This document shows, one piece after another, positions 10,601 to 21,848 of a stretch of DNA of 64,000 nucleotides. The notes under the pieces were generated by a model that did no database searches, had not been told where the DNA came from, and saw only the letters and a list, made by a program, of their open reading frames with translations. Each line of letters begins with the position of its first letter. Position 1 is the first letter of the stretch. Made by a program: the position numbers and the translations under genes. Source of the DNA: Lindgomyces ingoldianus (lineage: Eukaryota; Ascomycota; Dothideomycetes; Pleosporales; Lindgomycetaceae); contig NW_022985193.1 in assembly GCF_010093535.1 (NCBI RefSeq), positions 767,132-831,131 on the forward strand. Direction: 5' to 3'.

Positions 10601-13600
10601 ACTATTTTAATTTTATTTTTATAAGAGCTCTAACTTATATTTAAGCCTTAATCCCCTTTACTACTCTTAACGTAGCTGCAGCTATAGCAGTAAAAGCCTA
10701 TAAAAAGGCTTGTCTTAGGGCTAAGTTGCCTTTTAGGACTAATTTAACACTAGATCTTTACTAACCTATAGGCTAAGTCCTCTACTAATAACTAAAAGTA
10801 CTAAGTTAATATTTTTATATGTTTATAATAAGAAACTATATTAGTTTTAATATAAGCTCTTATTAACTTAAAAGTAAACAGCATAAGTTACATTAATAAA
10901 AAACTAGCGTGTAAACTAAATCTCTAATTAACACTACTTACTTAAATAATTTACCTAACTAAATTTAATAAAAAATAACTTAAAAAAAGTTCTATCTTTT
11001 ATACTATAACTATTATAATTACCTACTAACACTATAAGGAGCAGATTAAGCTCTATGTAATAAACATAAAACATTATAACCTAATCTTAGAATAACTATA
11101 GCTGTATTAGCATAAGGTTACCTTTAATTACTAAGAGTAAGTTTTAAACTTTAACTCTTTCTAATGCTAAAATATATACTTACACTTACACCTAAACAAC
11201 ACTTAAATAGCACTTAATATAAAAAGTTTTTAGACCTACTTTTTAATAACTTAAAGAAAAACTACTTAAGTAAGGCTAATAAGCTAGGCCTTTTACTAAG
11301 ATAGGCTATGTAAAATAATTTAATAACTACCTAAACTTAAAGAAAAGAAAGCTTTTAAAAAACTTTTACTTACCTAATTTAAACATAAACTAGGACTTAA
11401 ACAGTAGATAAACATTTGCTATATAAAACCTACCTTATTTATAACTCTAGCTTAATAACTAAATTATAAAATCTACGCAGTTATAATTTCTAATATAGAC
11501 TAAGCTTTAGCTTTCTAAAAACACACTAACCTAAAAATAATAGTCCTTTAAGACTACTATAACTTATTGCATATCTTTTTCTAAGACAAGTCTAATAAGC
11601 TTTTAATATAATGTTTATATAATTACTAAATAACTCTTAAGCTTAGCAAACAACCTAGTTATAAGCTACTATATAAGATGTTGCTAAATAAATTAAAAGT
11701 GCTCTAAAAATACTTTAATAAGAACCTAAAAAAAAAGTTTATTTAAGCTAGCTTTTTACTAGTAGCATTACTTATACTATTTATAAAAAAACTTAAAAGT
11801 AGGCTTTAATTCTATGTTAACTACTAAAAACTAAACACTATTACTATTAAAAACTAATACTTAATTCCTTTTTTACAGGAAACCCTAAGCTAACTAAGTA
11901 AAGTAAAGTATTTTATAAAGTTAGATATTATTACTGCTTTTAATAAGCTAAAAATAGTAAAGGGTAATAAGTAGCTAACAGTGTTTTAGACTTAATACAG
12001 ACTATTTAAGTACCTAGTAATGCCTTTTAGCTTAGCTAACACGCTTAGTACTTTTTAACATTTTGTAAATAACTTACTCTAACTCTACCTAGACATGTTT
12101 TACACTATGTATATTAATAATATTCTAATTTATAGTAATAGCCTTTTAGAGCACAAACAGCATGTACGCCTAGTGCTAAAGGCTATAAAAGAAGCAGGTT
12201 TACAACTTAACATAGACAAATATAAGTTCTACTAATTAAAGGTTACATATTTAGGATATGTAATCTTTATAGATAGCATTTAAATAGACTCTATTAAGGT
12301 TTAGACTGTGCTAGATTAGCAATACTTAAAAGACATAAAGAATGTTTAAGCTTTTATAAAATTTACTAACTTTTACTAATAATTTATTAACAACTTTTTA
12401 TAGCTAGTAAGCCCTATAATTACACTTACTAAAAAAAAAGTTTAATTTAACTTTAACTTAAATTACTAATAGTTTTTTAACTAGCTAAAAAAAGCTTTTA
12501 CTAAAGCTTTAATACTCTACTACTTTAACTTTAAACTACTAATACTTGTAAAAGCTAATGCCTTAGACTATGTAGTAGCAGAAGTTCTCTTCTAGACTAA
12601 GCTAGATAAGACTATTAGGCCTATTACATACTTTTTAAAAAGAATAAGTTCTGCAGAAGGTAATTATAAGATCTATAATAAGAAATTACTTACTATAGTA
12701 CACTACTTTAAATAATAGCAACTTAAACTAAAAGGTGTAGCGCATCTAATATAGGTCCTATCTAACTATAAAAACTTATAGTACTTTACAACTATAAAAT
12801 AACTTAGCTACTAATAAGCCTATTAGTTTAAATACCTATTTTATTTTAATTTTAAGATTACTTATTATTCTAGTTAAGACAGAGGGAAACTAGATGCTTT
12901 TATAAGGCAATTCTAAAACATCCCTACTTAAAAAGAAGTGTAAAAGGCTTAACACTAAACTTTACTTTAACTTAAGCTATTTTTAGACCTTAACTTAAAC
13001 AAAATAGATTAGATAATTAATTAGATTATTACTAATAAGTATCTAAATAATAAATTTATTTAAAAAACTTTAAACCTGCTCTAAAACAGCGCTAGTTAGT
13101 TAAAAAAAGTAACACTAGCTAACTATAAAAACTAAAATAGTAAGCTATATTACTATAACTAACTTATAATTTCTAATTCTAACAAACTAAGAATTAAACT
13201 ACTTTAAATTATATATAACTTACCTATTAAAGGACACCTAGGGAAAGAAAAGACTCTTAACCTACTATAAAAAGAGTACTACTAGCCCTACATGTTCTAT
13301 ACTATACACTAATACATATTATGTTGCTATACTTGCTGTAAAGTAAAGGCCTTTTAAAAAAAGTATAATAGCTTACTTAAACTACTCCTAATCTCTAAAT
13401 AAGCTTAGAAAGATATATTAATTAATTTTATTATAAACCTACCTCTATCTAAAGGGTATATAAATATTATAGTAGTTATTAATTACTTAACTAAGTATTA
13501 ACACTTAATACTATGTTCCTTTATAACTGCCCTTAATATAGCCTAGTTATTCTACTAATATGTATAAGTTTACTATAGCCTGCCTAACATAATTATATTA

Positions 13601-14540
13601 GACAGAGGTACGCAGTTTGTCTTAGCCTTTTAGAACAAACTCTATAAATAGCTCTAAATTGTTCTTTATCTATCTACAGCTTTTTACCTAGAGACTAATA
13701 GCTAGACTAAGAACATAAACACTGTAATAAAATAAGTCCTATAAGTGTACATAAACTACTAGTAGAATAACTAGGTAAAATAGTTAGCTACAGCATAGTT
13801 TAAAGCTAATAACATAACATTTAAATTAACATAAGTATCCCTGTTTTTAGTAAACTATAGATACTACCCCTAAATAGAATTTAAACTACCTATAAATACT
13901 CTTTAACTAACTTATTAATTTATATAAGTAATAGATGTAAATAGACTTATTAATAAGATCTAAAACATATCTAAATATATTTATAAAAAGCTTATATAGG
14001 CTTAAGCTCTTTAATAAGAGTACGTAAACTAATTCTAAACCCTTACCCTTATGTATGCAGCTAGCAAGAAGGTCTAGCTAGACGCTAGAAATATCTAAAT
14101 AAACTAATAATTAAAAAAACTTAATTAAAAGAACCTTAGCCCCTTTACAGTAGCTTATATAGTCTTATTACACGCTTACTAATTAATCCTACCTAACAGC
14201 ATAAAGATACACCCTGTGTTCCACGTATTATTGCTGCGCTAAGCAGCCCTTAAATCTAACTATCTACCTAGATAGCTAAACCTGCTACCTAAACCTATTA
14301 TTATAAACAACAAACTAAAATATGTTGTAAAAGACGTTAAATAAATCTAGTTTAATAAGAAAAAACATATCTACAAATACTTTACAAAATAGACTAGATA
14401 TAATAAACTGTTATAGGAACCTGCAGAAGCTTTATAAGAGAACTCTGCAGTAACCTAATTCCACACCTAATACCTATCTAAACTAAACCTGTACCCTAAT
14501 AAAGACAACCTAATGCTAGAACTACTAATGTAAAGGATTC
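10601..14540 (+). pseudogene. Gyp-B pol with chromodomain, degenerate
   Basis: The reverse transcriptase box is at about 12088-12200 (YLDMFYTMYINNILIYS, a changed Y-V/I-DD box), followed by YLGYV and the connection DIKNV-AFIKFTNFY. RNase H reads LVKANALDYVVAEVLF near 12540-12600. Integrase shows a zinc-binding region with GHLGKEKTL and CCYTCCK (13210-13350), DILINFIINLPLSKGYINII with its first acidic residue, and ILDRGTQFV near 13600. The end (14300-14470) matches a chromodomain pattern with KYVVKDV, EPAEAL and a final FH. Trp/Gln positions are widely replaced by stops. Confidence 0.92.
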
Positions 14541-14550
14541 CCTTCCTAAT

Positions 14551-14561
14551 AAGGGGGGGGG
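14551..14561 (+). other. Polypurine tract of Gyp-B
   Basis: The sequence AAGGGGGGGGG lies three bases before the 3' LTR start TGTCAC. This is the expected primer site for plus-strand synthesis and confirms the plus orientation. Confidence 0.85.
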
Positions 14562-14564
14562 TAC

Positions 14565-14882
14565 TGTCACAGTATCCTCCCTAGATCCTAGACATAACTG
14601 TATTAGACATGTACTAGAGTATTATTAGTGCACGTCTAACATAAACACAACATAACATAGACATAAACTTAAGCATAAACTACTTTAACACTAACTAAAC
14701 CTAGAACAAGCTTAATTTATACCTAAAGCGCTTAGACTTCTAAGCTAAGTATTTAATTACTAATTTCCTTCTAAACCTTCCTGTTCCTTACACAACGTCT
14801 TGTACCTACTATGATACCTCACGTAGTAATTGAACTAGACCTCCGTGAAGCTCTATAACCTTACTCGTGCACAATCGTGACA
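14565..14882 (+). repeat. Gyp-B 3' LTR
   Basis: The LTR starts TGTCACAG and ends CAATCGTGACA, equal in length to the 5' LTR. Here the first half is mutated (CCCTAGATCCTAGAC) and the second half is intact (CCTCACGTAGTAATTGAAC), the mirror of the 5' LTR. Confidence 0.95.
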
Positions 14883-14887
14883 CTTGC

Positions 14888-15168
14888 GTTTCTTAGCAGC
14901 TTTAGAGATGCATTATATTAGTTGCGCACGCGTTCTTGTTTAAATTAGTTGTTAACACCTACTGTAGCTTTAAGGCTTATAATCCACTGTCTAAGTAGTT
15001 AATCTAGGGAACAGCATGTACGCTGCAGATGCGGGCTGACTGTTAACTAGATAAAGACAATAATCTGTTAGAGGCTTAATTACTCTTTTTTATAATTATG
15101 TCTATTACTCTTGTACTTGTTAGCCTTAATCTTGTAGTATTTAATAGCTTCTTTAAAGGCTCTAACAC
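14888..15168 (-). pseudogene. Cop-A 5' internal region with possible primer-binding site
   Basis: This is the continuation of Cop-A beyond the Gyp-B insertion and should hold the start of the gag-pol frame, but no frame is open. On the minus strand the bases next to the assembly gap read GTGTTAGAGCC. This resembles the initiator-Met primer-binding site TGGTATCAGAGCC common in Copia elements. The resemblance is suggestive because the LTR junction itself is lost in the gap. Confidence 0.5.
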
Positions 15169-15433
15169 NNNNNNNNNNNNNNNNNNNNNNNNNNNNNNNN
15201 NNNNNNNNNNNNNNNNNNNNNNNNNNNNNNNNNNNNNNNNNNNNNNNNNNNNNNNNNNNNNNNNNNNNNNNNNNNNNNNNNNNNNNNNNNNNNNNNNNNN
15301 NNNNNNNNNNNNNNNNNNNNNNNNNNNNNNNNNNNNNNNNNNNNNNNNNNNNNNNNNNNNNNNNNNNNNNNNNNNNNNNNNNNNNNNNNNNNNNNNNNNN
15401 NNNNNNNNNNNNNNNNNNNNNNNNNNNNNNNNN
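15169..15433. other. Assembly gap (265 N)
   Basis: A run of 265 N hides the junction between the Cop-A interior and its 5' LTR. From the left LTR, about 155 bp of LTR sequence should be missing here. The gap probably arose because the two LTRs are near identical and contain a minisatellite. Reading frames crossing it are not meaningful. Confidence 0.99.
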
Positions 15434-15719
15434 GTCCCTCGCGCACTTGCCCTATGCGCGACCAGCTTGCAAAATGCTGCAATTTTCTGCAATTTGCTGC
15501 AACATGCTGCAATTTGCTGCAATTTGCTGCAAACTGCTGCAACATGCTGCAAAATGCTGCAATTTGCTGCAACATGCTGCAAAATGCTGCAATTTGCTGC
15601 AACATGCTGCAAAATGCTGCAATTTGCAGCAACATACTGTTCGAGCTTATTGCTCGTACTATGTAGCAGCTTTCGTCAAGCGTTCCTCCTGTCTTGACAG
15701 TAGGTGCGCAAATCTAACA
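15434..15719 (-). repeat. Cop-A 5' LTR, visible part
   Basis: This matches the left LTR from GTCCCTCGCGCACTTG to its end, AATCTAACA (AATCTGACA in the left copy). Its start is inside the gap. It is followed directly by the target duplication ACATA. Its minisatellite differs in unit number and order from that of the left LTR. Confidence 0.92.
15472..15631. repeat. 10-bp minisatellite in the second Cop-A LTR, 16 units
   Basis: Sixteen 10-bp units have variable triplets in the order AAA, ATT, ATT, ACA, ATT, ATT, AAC, ACA, AAA, ATT, ACA, AAA, ATT, ACA, AAA, ATT. The second unit has TTCTGCA and the last ends in GCAGCA, as in the other LTR. A triplet cycle ACA-AAA-ATT is repeated here, pointing to duplication of 30-bp blocks. 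Confidence 0.97.
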
Positions 15720-15724
15720 ACATA

Positions 15725-16640
15725 AGTTTAATTCTTCTACTTTTAAACTTAATAAGCTGCTTTTTTACTAAAATAGTTTTACTTTTTATATAAAACTTTA
15801 CTTTTTATAGTTTTTTTTCTTTTTATGTAAAATTCTTTATTGTAAAGCTTAAAGTGTTATTTATTTATAAGCTAGTAATACTAAAAGTATGCTTTTTTTA
15901 TTAGTAATTAAAAAGTAAAAGTTATATAAAAAATATATATACACAGCTTTTTTTTATAGTAGTTATAGTATGTCTTAAACTAATACAGTCTTAATTTAGC
16001 AGCTCTATACAAGAGTTGTACAACCTAAAGTATTATATTTAGTAAAAAGCTCTAGCGCATCTTCTTTAGTAGCTTTATATATAGTGTGCATATAAGCTTA
16101 TTTATTAATTAAATATATACTTATATAATATTACATAGTTTAAAATACATTCTATACATAGCTTTTAGGCTTACTTTTATAGCTAAAAGTAGTCTTTAGC
16201 TTATTCTCTAAATAGTTAGTAATTAAGTAAAAAAAAAAAATTTTTATCTAAGTAGCTAGTAAAAACTAGGCAGGATTTTTTATATAGTTAAGTTGTTTTA
16301 CCTTTTACTTTTTATATAAGGTAAAGGTTAAAAATCTAACTTTTATATTTTATTAAGTTATACACTATAACTTTAAAAGTGCTATTAGTAATTAGAGTAT
16401 TTATTTTTATATAGTTTAATTTTTTAAATAATTTTTTAAGTATAGTAATTACACTATTTATATAAAGCTTAATAAACAAAGCCTAATTATTTTTTTTCTT
16501 TTAGGTTAAAAATACCTAGTTTAGACTTTATATAGGTTTTCTTTACTTTTTTACTTTTTTTAGTATTTATATTTTCTTTTTACACTAGTGCAGCATTGCT
16601 ATTTTAAAGGGCTTAGTCTATAGTAGGCTCTAGTTCTGTC
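15725..16640. other. AT-rich degenerate DNA with a weak coding trace
   Basis: This continues the old sequence interrupted at 4522. Between about 15980 and 16090 one minus-strand frame stays open over a stretch including TIYKATKEDALELFTKYN, which faintly recalls Mutator/IS256-type transposases; I do not consider that identification secure. The rest is stop-ridden and strongly AT-rich, consistent with an old RIP-damaged transposon. Confidence 0.35.
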
Positions 16641-16645
16641 TTTAT

Positions 16646-16876
16646 TGTCCGAATAGCAGTATTTAGATGCGCGGTTAGGCGTCACGTGACATAGTCTTGT
16701 GTTACAGTCGTACGCACAAACAGATAAATATCCCTTTCCTTCGCACAGACTTAGAACAAGAAGAATCAACACTAGTTACCCGCAACCCCCCCGCGCGATG
16801 TGTACACTATGTAAACCTCTTTGCTTTGCACGTACTTGTTAACTCAATTGCTAGCTAGCATAGAGCCTATTCAACA
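16646..16876. repeat. Solo LTR (231 bp), TSD TTTAT
   Basis: A comparatively GC-rich patch begins TGTCCGAATAG and ends TATTCAACA. It is flanked by a perfect 5-bp duplication, TTTAT at 16641-16645 and 16877-16881, so it is a solo LTR. It contains a CACGTGAC site and an AAATATCCCT promoter-like stretch. A related LTR-like sequence lies in inverted orientation at 26121-26400. Confidence 0.85.
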
Positions 16877-16881
16877 TTTAT

Positions 16882-18509
16882 AGCATTTTTATAAAGTTTT
16901 TTTTTTTCTCTTTTATAAAAAATCTTTTTATATAAGAATTAGTTTATTTAGGTTATCTATTATAGGTAAGTTATTATTTTTTTTTCTTTATAGTATAGTT
17001 TAAGCTATGTATATTAAAGCTTTAGTAGGCTATTTTTTTTAATAATAATATCTTTCTTTTTAATGCTCTTAATCTTATATAGGCTAGTCTAGCCTTTTTT
17101 CTTTTTCTATGCTATAATCTCTAAGCTAAAAAAGAAGTTAAGAACTTTATATATTATAAAGCTATTATAAGTGTTAATTATATAATTAATGTTTACTTTT
17201 ATATAGTTTTTTTAAAGTATTTTTATTACTATTTATACATCACTTACTTATGTAATAATGTCTAGTAATAGTAAAAAGTTTAAGTTAATTTTTAAGTATG
17301 CCTTAAAGACTAGCAGCGTGGGTACTAGACTATGCAGGCTAGCTATGTTGTTTAGAGCCTTAACTGCTATCTATAGAATAGCCTTATTATCTATATAGTT
17401 ACCTAGCTTAGTCTTTAAGATGTTAAACACTTATTAAAGAAGTGCATGCGTATGCTTAACCTTTTTAACTACCTAATATGCTTTTATAGGCATCTGCCTA
17501 CATATAGCTCTTATAATCTTTATATAAGCTTAAAAATCCTTTAAGGTAAAGTTTATACTAAAGTTATATATAATATAGTCTAGAGGTTTTTAATAGGTGT
17601 TAATCTAGCATTTATATAGTGCATTCTAGGTATCTTATGCAGACATAAATTTTAGAAATGTAGTAGCCTAAAATAATATATCTATATTAATAATATATAA
17701 AACATCTTTATTATTAATTTATACAACATTAATAATAACTTTATAGTTAAAGTAAGTGTTATTTTTAATTATAAACTTAACTTTTTATAAAGCCTAGTTA
17801 TATAATTAGCAGAAGTAGTAAAACCTTTTAATTTCTTTTAATACTATAGCATTAATGTTGTAGCTAGCGCTAGGTAGCATCTTTTAAAGTTTTTTTATAT
17901 AAGGGTGTCTAAATTAGTAGTAGAGGTAGTAAAGTTTAAATTTAGTAAAAAAAGACATAGATTTTTTCTTACTAATATTAAAAAAAGTGTTTTTATTTTT
18001 ATATAATAAAGATAGTAGTTTTATCTTTATATATAATAATATTTAGAATGTTATTAAACTATACTCTAAGTTAGTTAGCATTTACTAGTAATAGTAGAAA
18101 TAGTGTGAAAGTTTTTAAAATATAGTATATAACTAGACTAATTAGGTTCTAGATTTATATAGTACTAATTAATCTTTTTAGTGTCTAGCTATTAAAGCTA
18201 ATATTTATTTAGCTAAGTATCTAATTAATTTTTATATATAAGTTCTTTTATATATACACCTTAAGTTAAAACTTACTAATAATAGAGATTTTTACTACGC
18301 CTATGTTTTATAGTTTACCTTAGTATACTATACAGTATTAGTTATTAAGAATAAACTACTTAGCATACTTCTTAGGTTTAATGCTGTAGATGTTCTCTTC
18401 TATTACATAGTGTAAGTAAATAGTAGAAGTAAAGTAGTTAACAGCTTTTTTAGTATTTTTACTTTTTTATTTTAATTTCTTTATATTATGTAAATTATTT
18501 TTTTTAAAG
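16882..18509 (-). pseudogene. Degenerate retroelement pol remnant (integrase-like)
   Basis: On the minus strand at about 17270-17440 one frame reads VFNILKTKLGNYIDNKAIL then IAVKALNNIASLHSLVPTLL and VFKAYLKI. This resembles, from memory, the integrase C-terminal segment of fungal LTR-element polyproteins that contains GPDGLVPTLLVFGAYPR. The surrounding frames are closed by many stops. The element boundaries cannot be seen, because Fot-B and other insertions interrupt it. Confidence 0.5.
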
Positions 18510-19131
18510 TAACGTACTTTATAGGCGAGTTGCTTACACACCTAAGTTGCTTACTTTTAGTAAGACCTTACTACACTACTTTTCCTACACTAATGCATTT
18601 CTAATAATACTACTTAAACATGTTAAAGGAACATTAAATGCAGCTTACACTTTAGGCTTTTAAATAAAACGCAACACTTTCTAAGTAACACGCTACAGCT
18701 ATCTATAAAGTCTTTTAAAAGATAATAAGTAACTAACGCGCTAGATAACTTTTCTAAGCTAATTATATAGCTAACTTATAAAAGCTAAATAATAACAAGA
18801 AGCAGGTAATTATTTAGCATATACTTAAGCTAAATGCGCAAGGATTTCCCCCCTAGCTAGCAGCTATAGCTAATATAGCTAATTCTTTGCGCGCTAAGCA
18901 TAATATAGACTATATTAGCATAAACTAGCTTAATATGTTTATTAAGTGTTACTTAAAGCTTAAAGTAAAGTTTAAGTGTAAGTATAACTATAAAAAAGCT
19001 TTTTATAAGAATTTTATAGTAATTTAAAGCTAGTTTAACTTTATAAAGAATATTAAAGCTAAGTATAGCATTTAGAATAATAACATATACAACTTTAATA
19101 AAATAAAGTTTATAATAAGCTAGATATCTAC

Positions 19132-19260
19132 TGTAAGGACAGAGCTCTGTACCACTACGCTAATACAACTAAAAAGGTGCGAATAATTAACCAACAGTTA
19201 ATTATTGCGTACAGAATAGTATATATACCCGTCGCACGTAAGCACCATCTTAGCCTTACA
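19132..19260 (-). repeat. TRIM-1 LTR (129 bp), left
   Basis: The LTR starts TGTAAGGACAGAGCTCTGT and ends TTAGCCTTACA. A hairpin with stem AATAATTAAC/GTTAATTATT and a five-base loop lies at 19182-19206, followed by AGTATATATACC. It differs from the right LTR by transitions only, at the sites inspected. Confidence 0.92.
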
Positions 19261-19555
19261 TTATCCCCCTTCTTAGCAGACGCATGTCCCAGGCGTCACA
19301 TAACCTACCCGCAGCTTAGAGGCGCCTATGCGCATGTCTTAGTTACCGGCCAGAGGCTGACCACCTGCGGCCCAGAGGCGCGGGATAAATAACGACGCTT
19401 AGTGGCCTACGCCAGCTAAGCCATACACACTAGACCTCCCAGCAGCTACAACGTGGCGCTAGAAGAGGCCGCCTCACGTTTTAGTCTAAAAACTAGCTAA
19501 GCTGTCTAAGGTGTAGGTTAAACGCGTGACTGTCCTTATTGTTAGTTAATTATTA

Positions 19556-19684
19556 TGTAAGGACAGAGCTCTGTACTACTACGCTAATACAACTAAAAAG
19601 GTACAAATAATTAACCAACAGTTAATTATTGCGTACAGAATAGTATATATACCTGTCGCACGTAAGCACCATCTCGGCCTTACA
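19556..19684 (-). repeat. TRIM-1 LTR (129 bp), right
   Basis: This has the same layout as the left LTR; the hairpin is at 19606-19630. Near its start it carries mutated states (CTACTACG, GTACAAAT) where the left copy has CCACTACG and GTGCGAAT. Near its end it keeps CTCGGCC where the left copy has CTTAGCC. Confidence 0.92.
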
Positions 19685-20933
19685 TCTACTAGAGCAGTTA
19701 TTATAGGTTTAGAGAGATAAGGACAGCTAAAAGCAGTCTAGCTAGGTAACTAGAAGTAGACAACAGCTATCTAGAGCATTAATGCTAAAGGGTAAGCTAT
19801 TTTACTCTTTATTATTTTTTAGAGTAGCAACTACTTTTTAAACTAGTATAAAAAAATTTACTTTAAAATTAAGTTATTATAATCTCTAAGCGTAGCTAGA
19901 CTACTAATTAGCTTAGTTTAGACTAGTTAAAGCACTTTAACGCGCATACAAAGAAGTGTACTGTTAGCAGCTACTGTCTGCTAGTTATTAATAGCTATAA
20001 AAGCTATAACTTACTTTATTTTTAGTAATAGTATAAAAATAATAAAATTATTACTATTTATATACCTTTTTACTTATTGCACTTTTTATAGCTACTTAAT
20101 GTAAGTTGTTTTACTTCTTTAAAAAAGGCGTATAAGCGCTAAGCTAAAAACCTTATACATAACTAGATTACTTATATTATAAAGATAAAGTTCCTACTAT
20201 GCTTTAAAGCAGCCTATAATGCTATAATTACTCTTAGTAATATCTAAGAAAAGTTTTAAAGCACTAAATTAGTTTCTTTTAACTTATAATAAGTTATAAT
20301 AAGCTTTAATGTAAAGTTGCGCACTTTATTACTACTACTACTTATATATAATAAGCTCTAGTAGTTGTAAACCTTAAGTAATACTCTAGAACTTAAGTTA
20401 TAATTAATGCTTATAAAAATAAAAATTTAAAAGCATATAAATAGTTTACTAACTTTTATAGTTAAAGTGTTTAAAATAGTTTTAAAAAGGGCAGTAATAA
20501 TTACGCATAAGCTAGTGTTAGTATAATAGAAAATTACTAAGCTTTAAGCAGCTAATAAAGCTACTATATAATATAAATTATATAAAAGAAAGCAGATTAA
20601 AGCAGAAAAGACCTTAATAATTTAGAAAAGCCTACGCTTAACAGCTCTAAAGAAGTTTAAAGCGCGCAGTAATAGAAAGAAAGTAAAGAAGCAGGTGCAA
20701 GCTAAAGTAGGTAAGCTATCTTAAAGGCGCTGTAGATAGTGCAATTAGACTAGGCATAACACGCAAATATGTAAGCAAGAAGCAGAAGTAGTATCTAAAT
20801 AATATTCTAGGCTGTACTATACTATATAGTGCTAGAGCAGGTTGTTATAGGCTATAATAGAGTTTGTTAGAGTGGGGTCTTAGCAAAAGTAAGCGACTCG
20901 GGTGTGTAAGCAACTCGCCTATGAAGTACGTTA

Positions 20934-21848
20934 ACCTTTAAAGTCTTAGATGTATAAAATAATAGCTTTATATAATAAAGTTTTATTATAGAAATTTTTA
21001 TATAAGGTAATATACTAGTTCTTTGCTTATGTATAGTTATTATAAAAGTAGTTTAATAACTAATAATTTTTTATAGTAAATAAAGCACTTCTTTATTTAT
21101 ATATAGTTATCTCTAAATTATAGCCTAAACTTAATAAAGATTTTCTATGTTATTTTTTTTATACAAAGGGAAGCTTTCTTTTTATTATATAGAGTTATAT
21201 TAGCAGTTTATATAGTATGCATTAGGCAGTTCTTAGAGGTATTAGTTTACCTTTTAGTTTATAGTAACTTAAAGTAATGCTTATAAGTTACTAAATAAGG
21301 CTTTATATAAAGGCTTAATAGTAAATATAGCATGTTCTAGTTTTAGTTATTCTTAATAAGCTTATATAATAGCAGTGTGCAGTAAAATATCTTTTTAAAA
21401 TTTTATTTTTAGTGCTTTTTATATAAGTGTAAGCTTATTAATTATTATTTTAAAAACTTTATAACTATAAACTTTTATTAAAGTTTTTTTTATTAGCATT
21501 ATATAAAAGTTATTATTATTTAGTTAGTTTAGTACTAGCTATAGTTTACATTAGTGTTAAAGAAACTACTTAAAGTGTTATATAAATACTTCTAGTTATG
21601 TCTAAAGCTTATGTTGTGCATATAGTATATATTTACATAACTTTCTAAAATATTTAGAAAAATGTTTATATACTAAGTTTTCTAAATATCTAGCTATTAA
21701 TATAGATTAATAAAAATCCTTATTTTATTTATAAAAATGTTATATAGTTAACTTATATAGTTCTTATTTTTTTTATACTTTTTAAAATTATATAATCTTA
21801 TTTACTAAAAGTTTTTCTTTAGTAATTTCTTTTTAAAGTAAAAGTTTA
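20934..21848. other. AT-rich degenerate DNA
   Basis: No open frame, LTR or recognised motif is visible on either strand. It is presumably part of the same old retroelement that hosts Fot-B copy 1 and TRIM-2. Confidence 0.4.

Larger units (their letters stand above)
9220..14882 (+). mobile_element. Gyp-B, complete chromodomain Ty3/Gypsy element
   Basis: The element has two 318-bp LTRs (9220-9537, 14565-14882), a perfect TSD CTTGC (9215-9219 and 14883-14887), a polypurine tract at the 3' LTR, and gag, reverse transcriptase, RNase H, integrase and a chromodomain-like end in order on the plus strand. The total is 5663 bp, normal for a fungal chromovirus. The reading frames carry dozens of stops typical of RIP. 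It is inserted in the pol of Cop-A and so is younger than Cop-A. Confidence 0.95.
4528..15719 (-). mobile_element. Cop-A, complete Ty1/Copia retrotransposon with a nested Gypsy
   Basis: The element is bounded by a perfect TSD, ACATA at 4523-4527 and 15720-15724. The left LTR spans 4528-4988; the visible right LTR spans 15434-15719 after an assembly gap. Reverse transcriptase, RNase H and a polypurine tract all lie on the minus strand. Gyp-B at 9220-14882 is inserted inside, leaving about 5.5 kb of Cop-A itself, a usual Copia size. The LTRs and about 300 bp next to the left LTR are little mutated, while the centre is riddled with stops. Confidence 0.93.
19132..19684 (-). mobile_element. TRIM-1 copy 1, miniature LTR element (553 bp)
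   Basis: There are two 129-bp LTRs (19132-19260 and 19556-19684), each TGTAAGG to CCTTACA, around a 295-bp interior, with a perfect TSD TCTAC (19127-19131, 19685-19689). The interior is GC-rich and has no convincing reading frame, so the element cannot code for its own proteins. A polypurine tract AAGAAGGGGGATAA on the minus strand adjoins the left LTR, giving a minus orientation. Each LTR has a 12-bp palindrome ACAGAGCTCTGT, a 10-bp-stem hairpin and a TATA-like stretch. This fits terminal-repeat retrotransposons in miniature. Confidence 0.9.
18512..20931 (+). mobile_element. Fot-B copy 1, Fot1/pogo-like transposon with nested TRIM-1
   Basis: Terminal inverted repeats of about 58 bp begin ACGTACTTTATAGGCGAGTT and end AACTCGCCTATGAAGTACGT, with a TA duplication at 18510-18511 and 20932-20933. 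Without TRIM-1 the element is about 1.86 kb, the usual Fot1/pogo length. Plus-strand translation around 19680-19800 matches the DDE transposase segment seen in copy 5. All frames are broken by RIP stops. Members of this class transpose by cut and paste into TA. Confidence 0.9.

Noticed and set aside
15076..15697. Long frames crossing the first assembly gap
   Set aside because: Most of their length is N; the rest is LTR minisatellite.
19177..19392. 71-codon frame in TRIM-1
   Set aside because: It starts in the LTR and runs into a non-coding interior; the second copy is hidden by a gap and gives no support.
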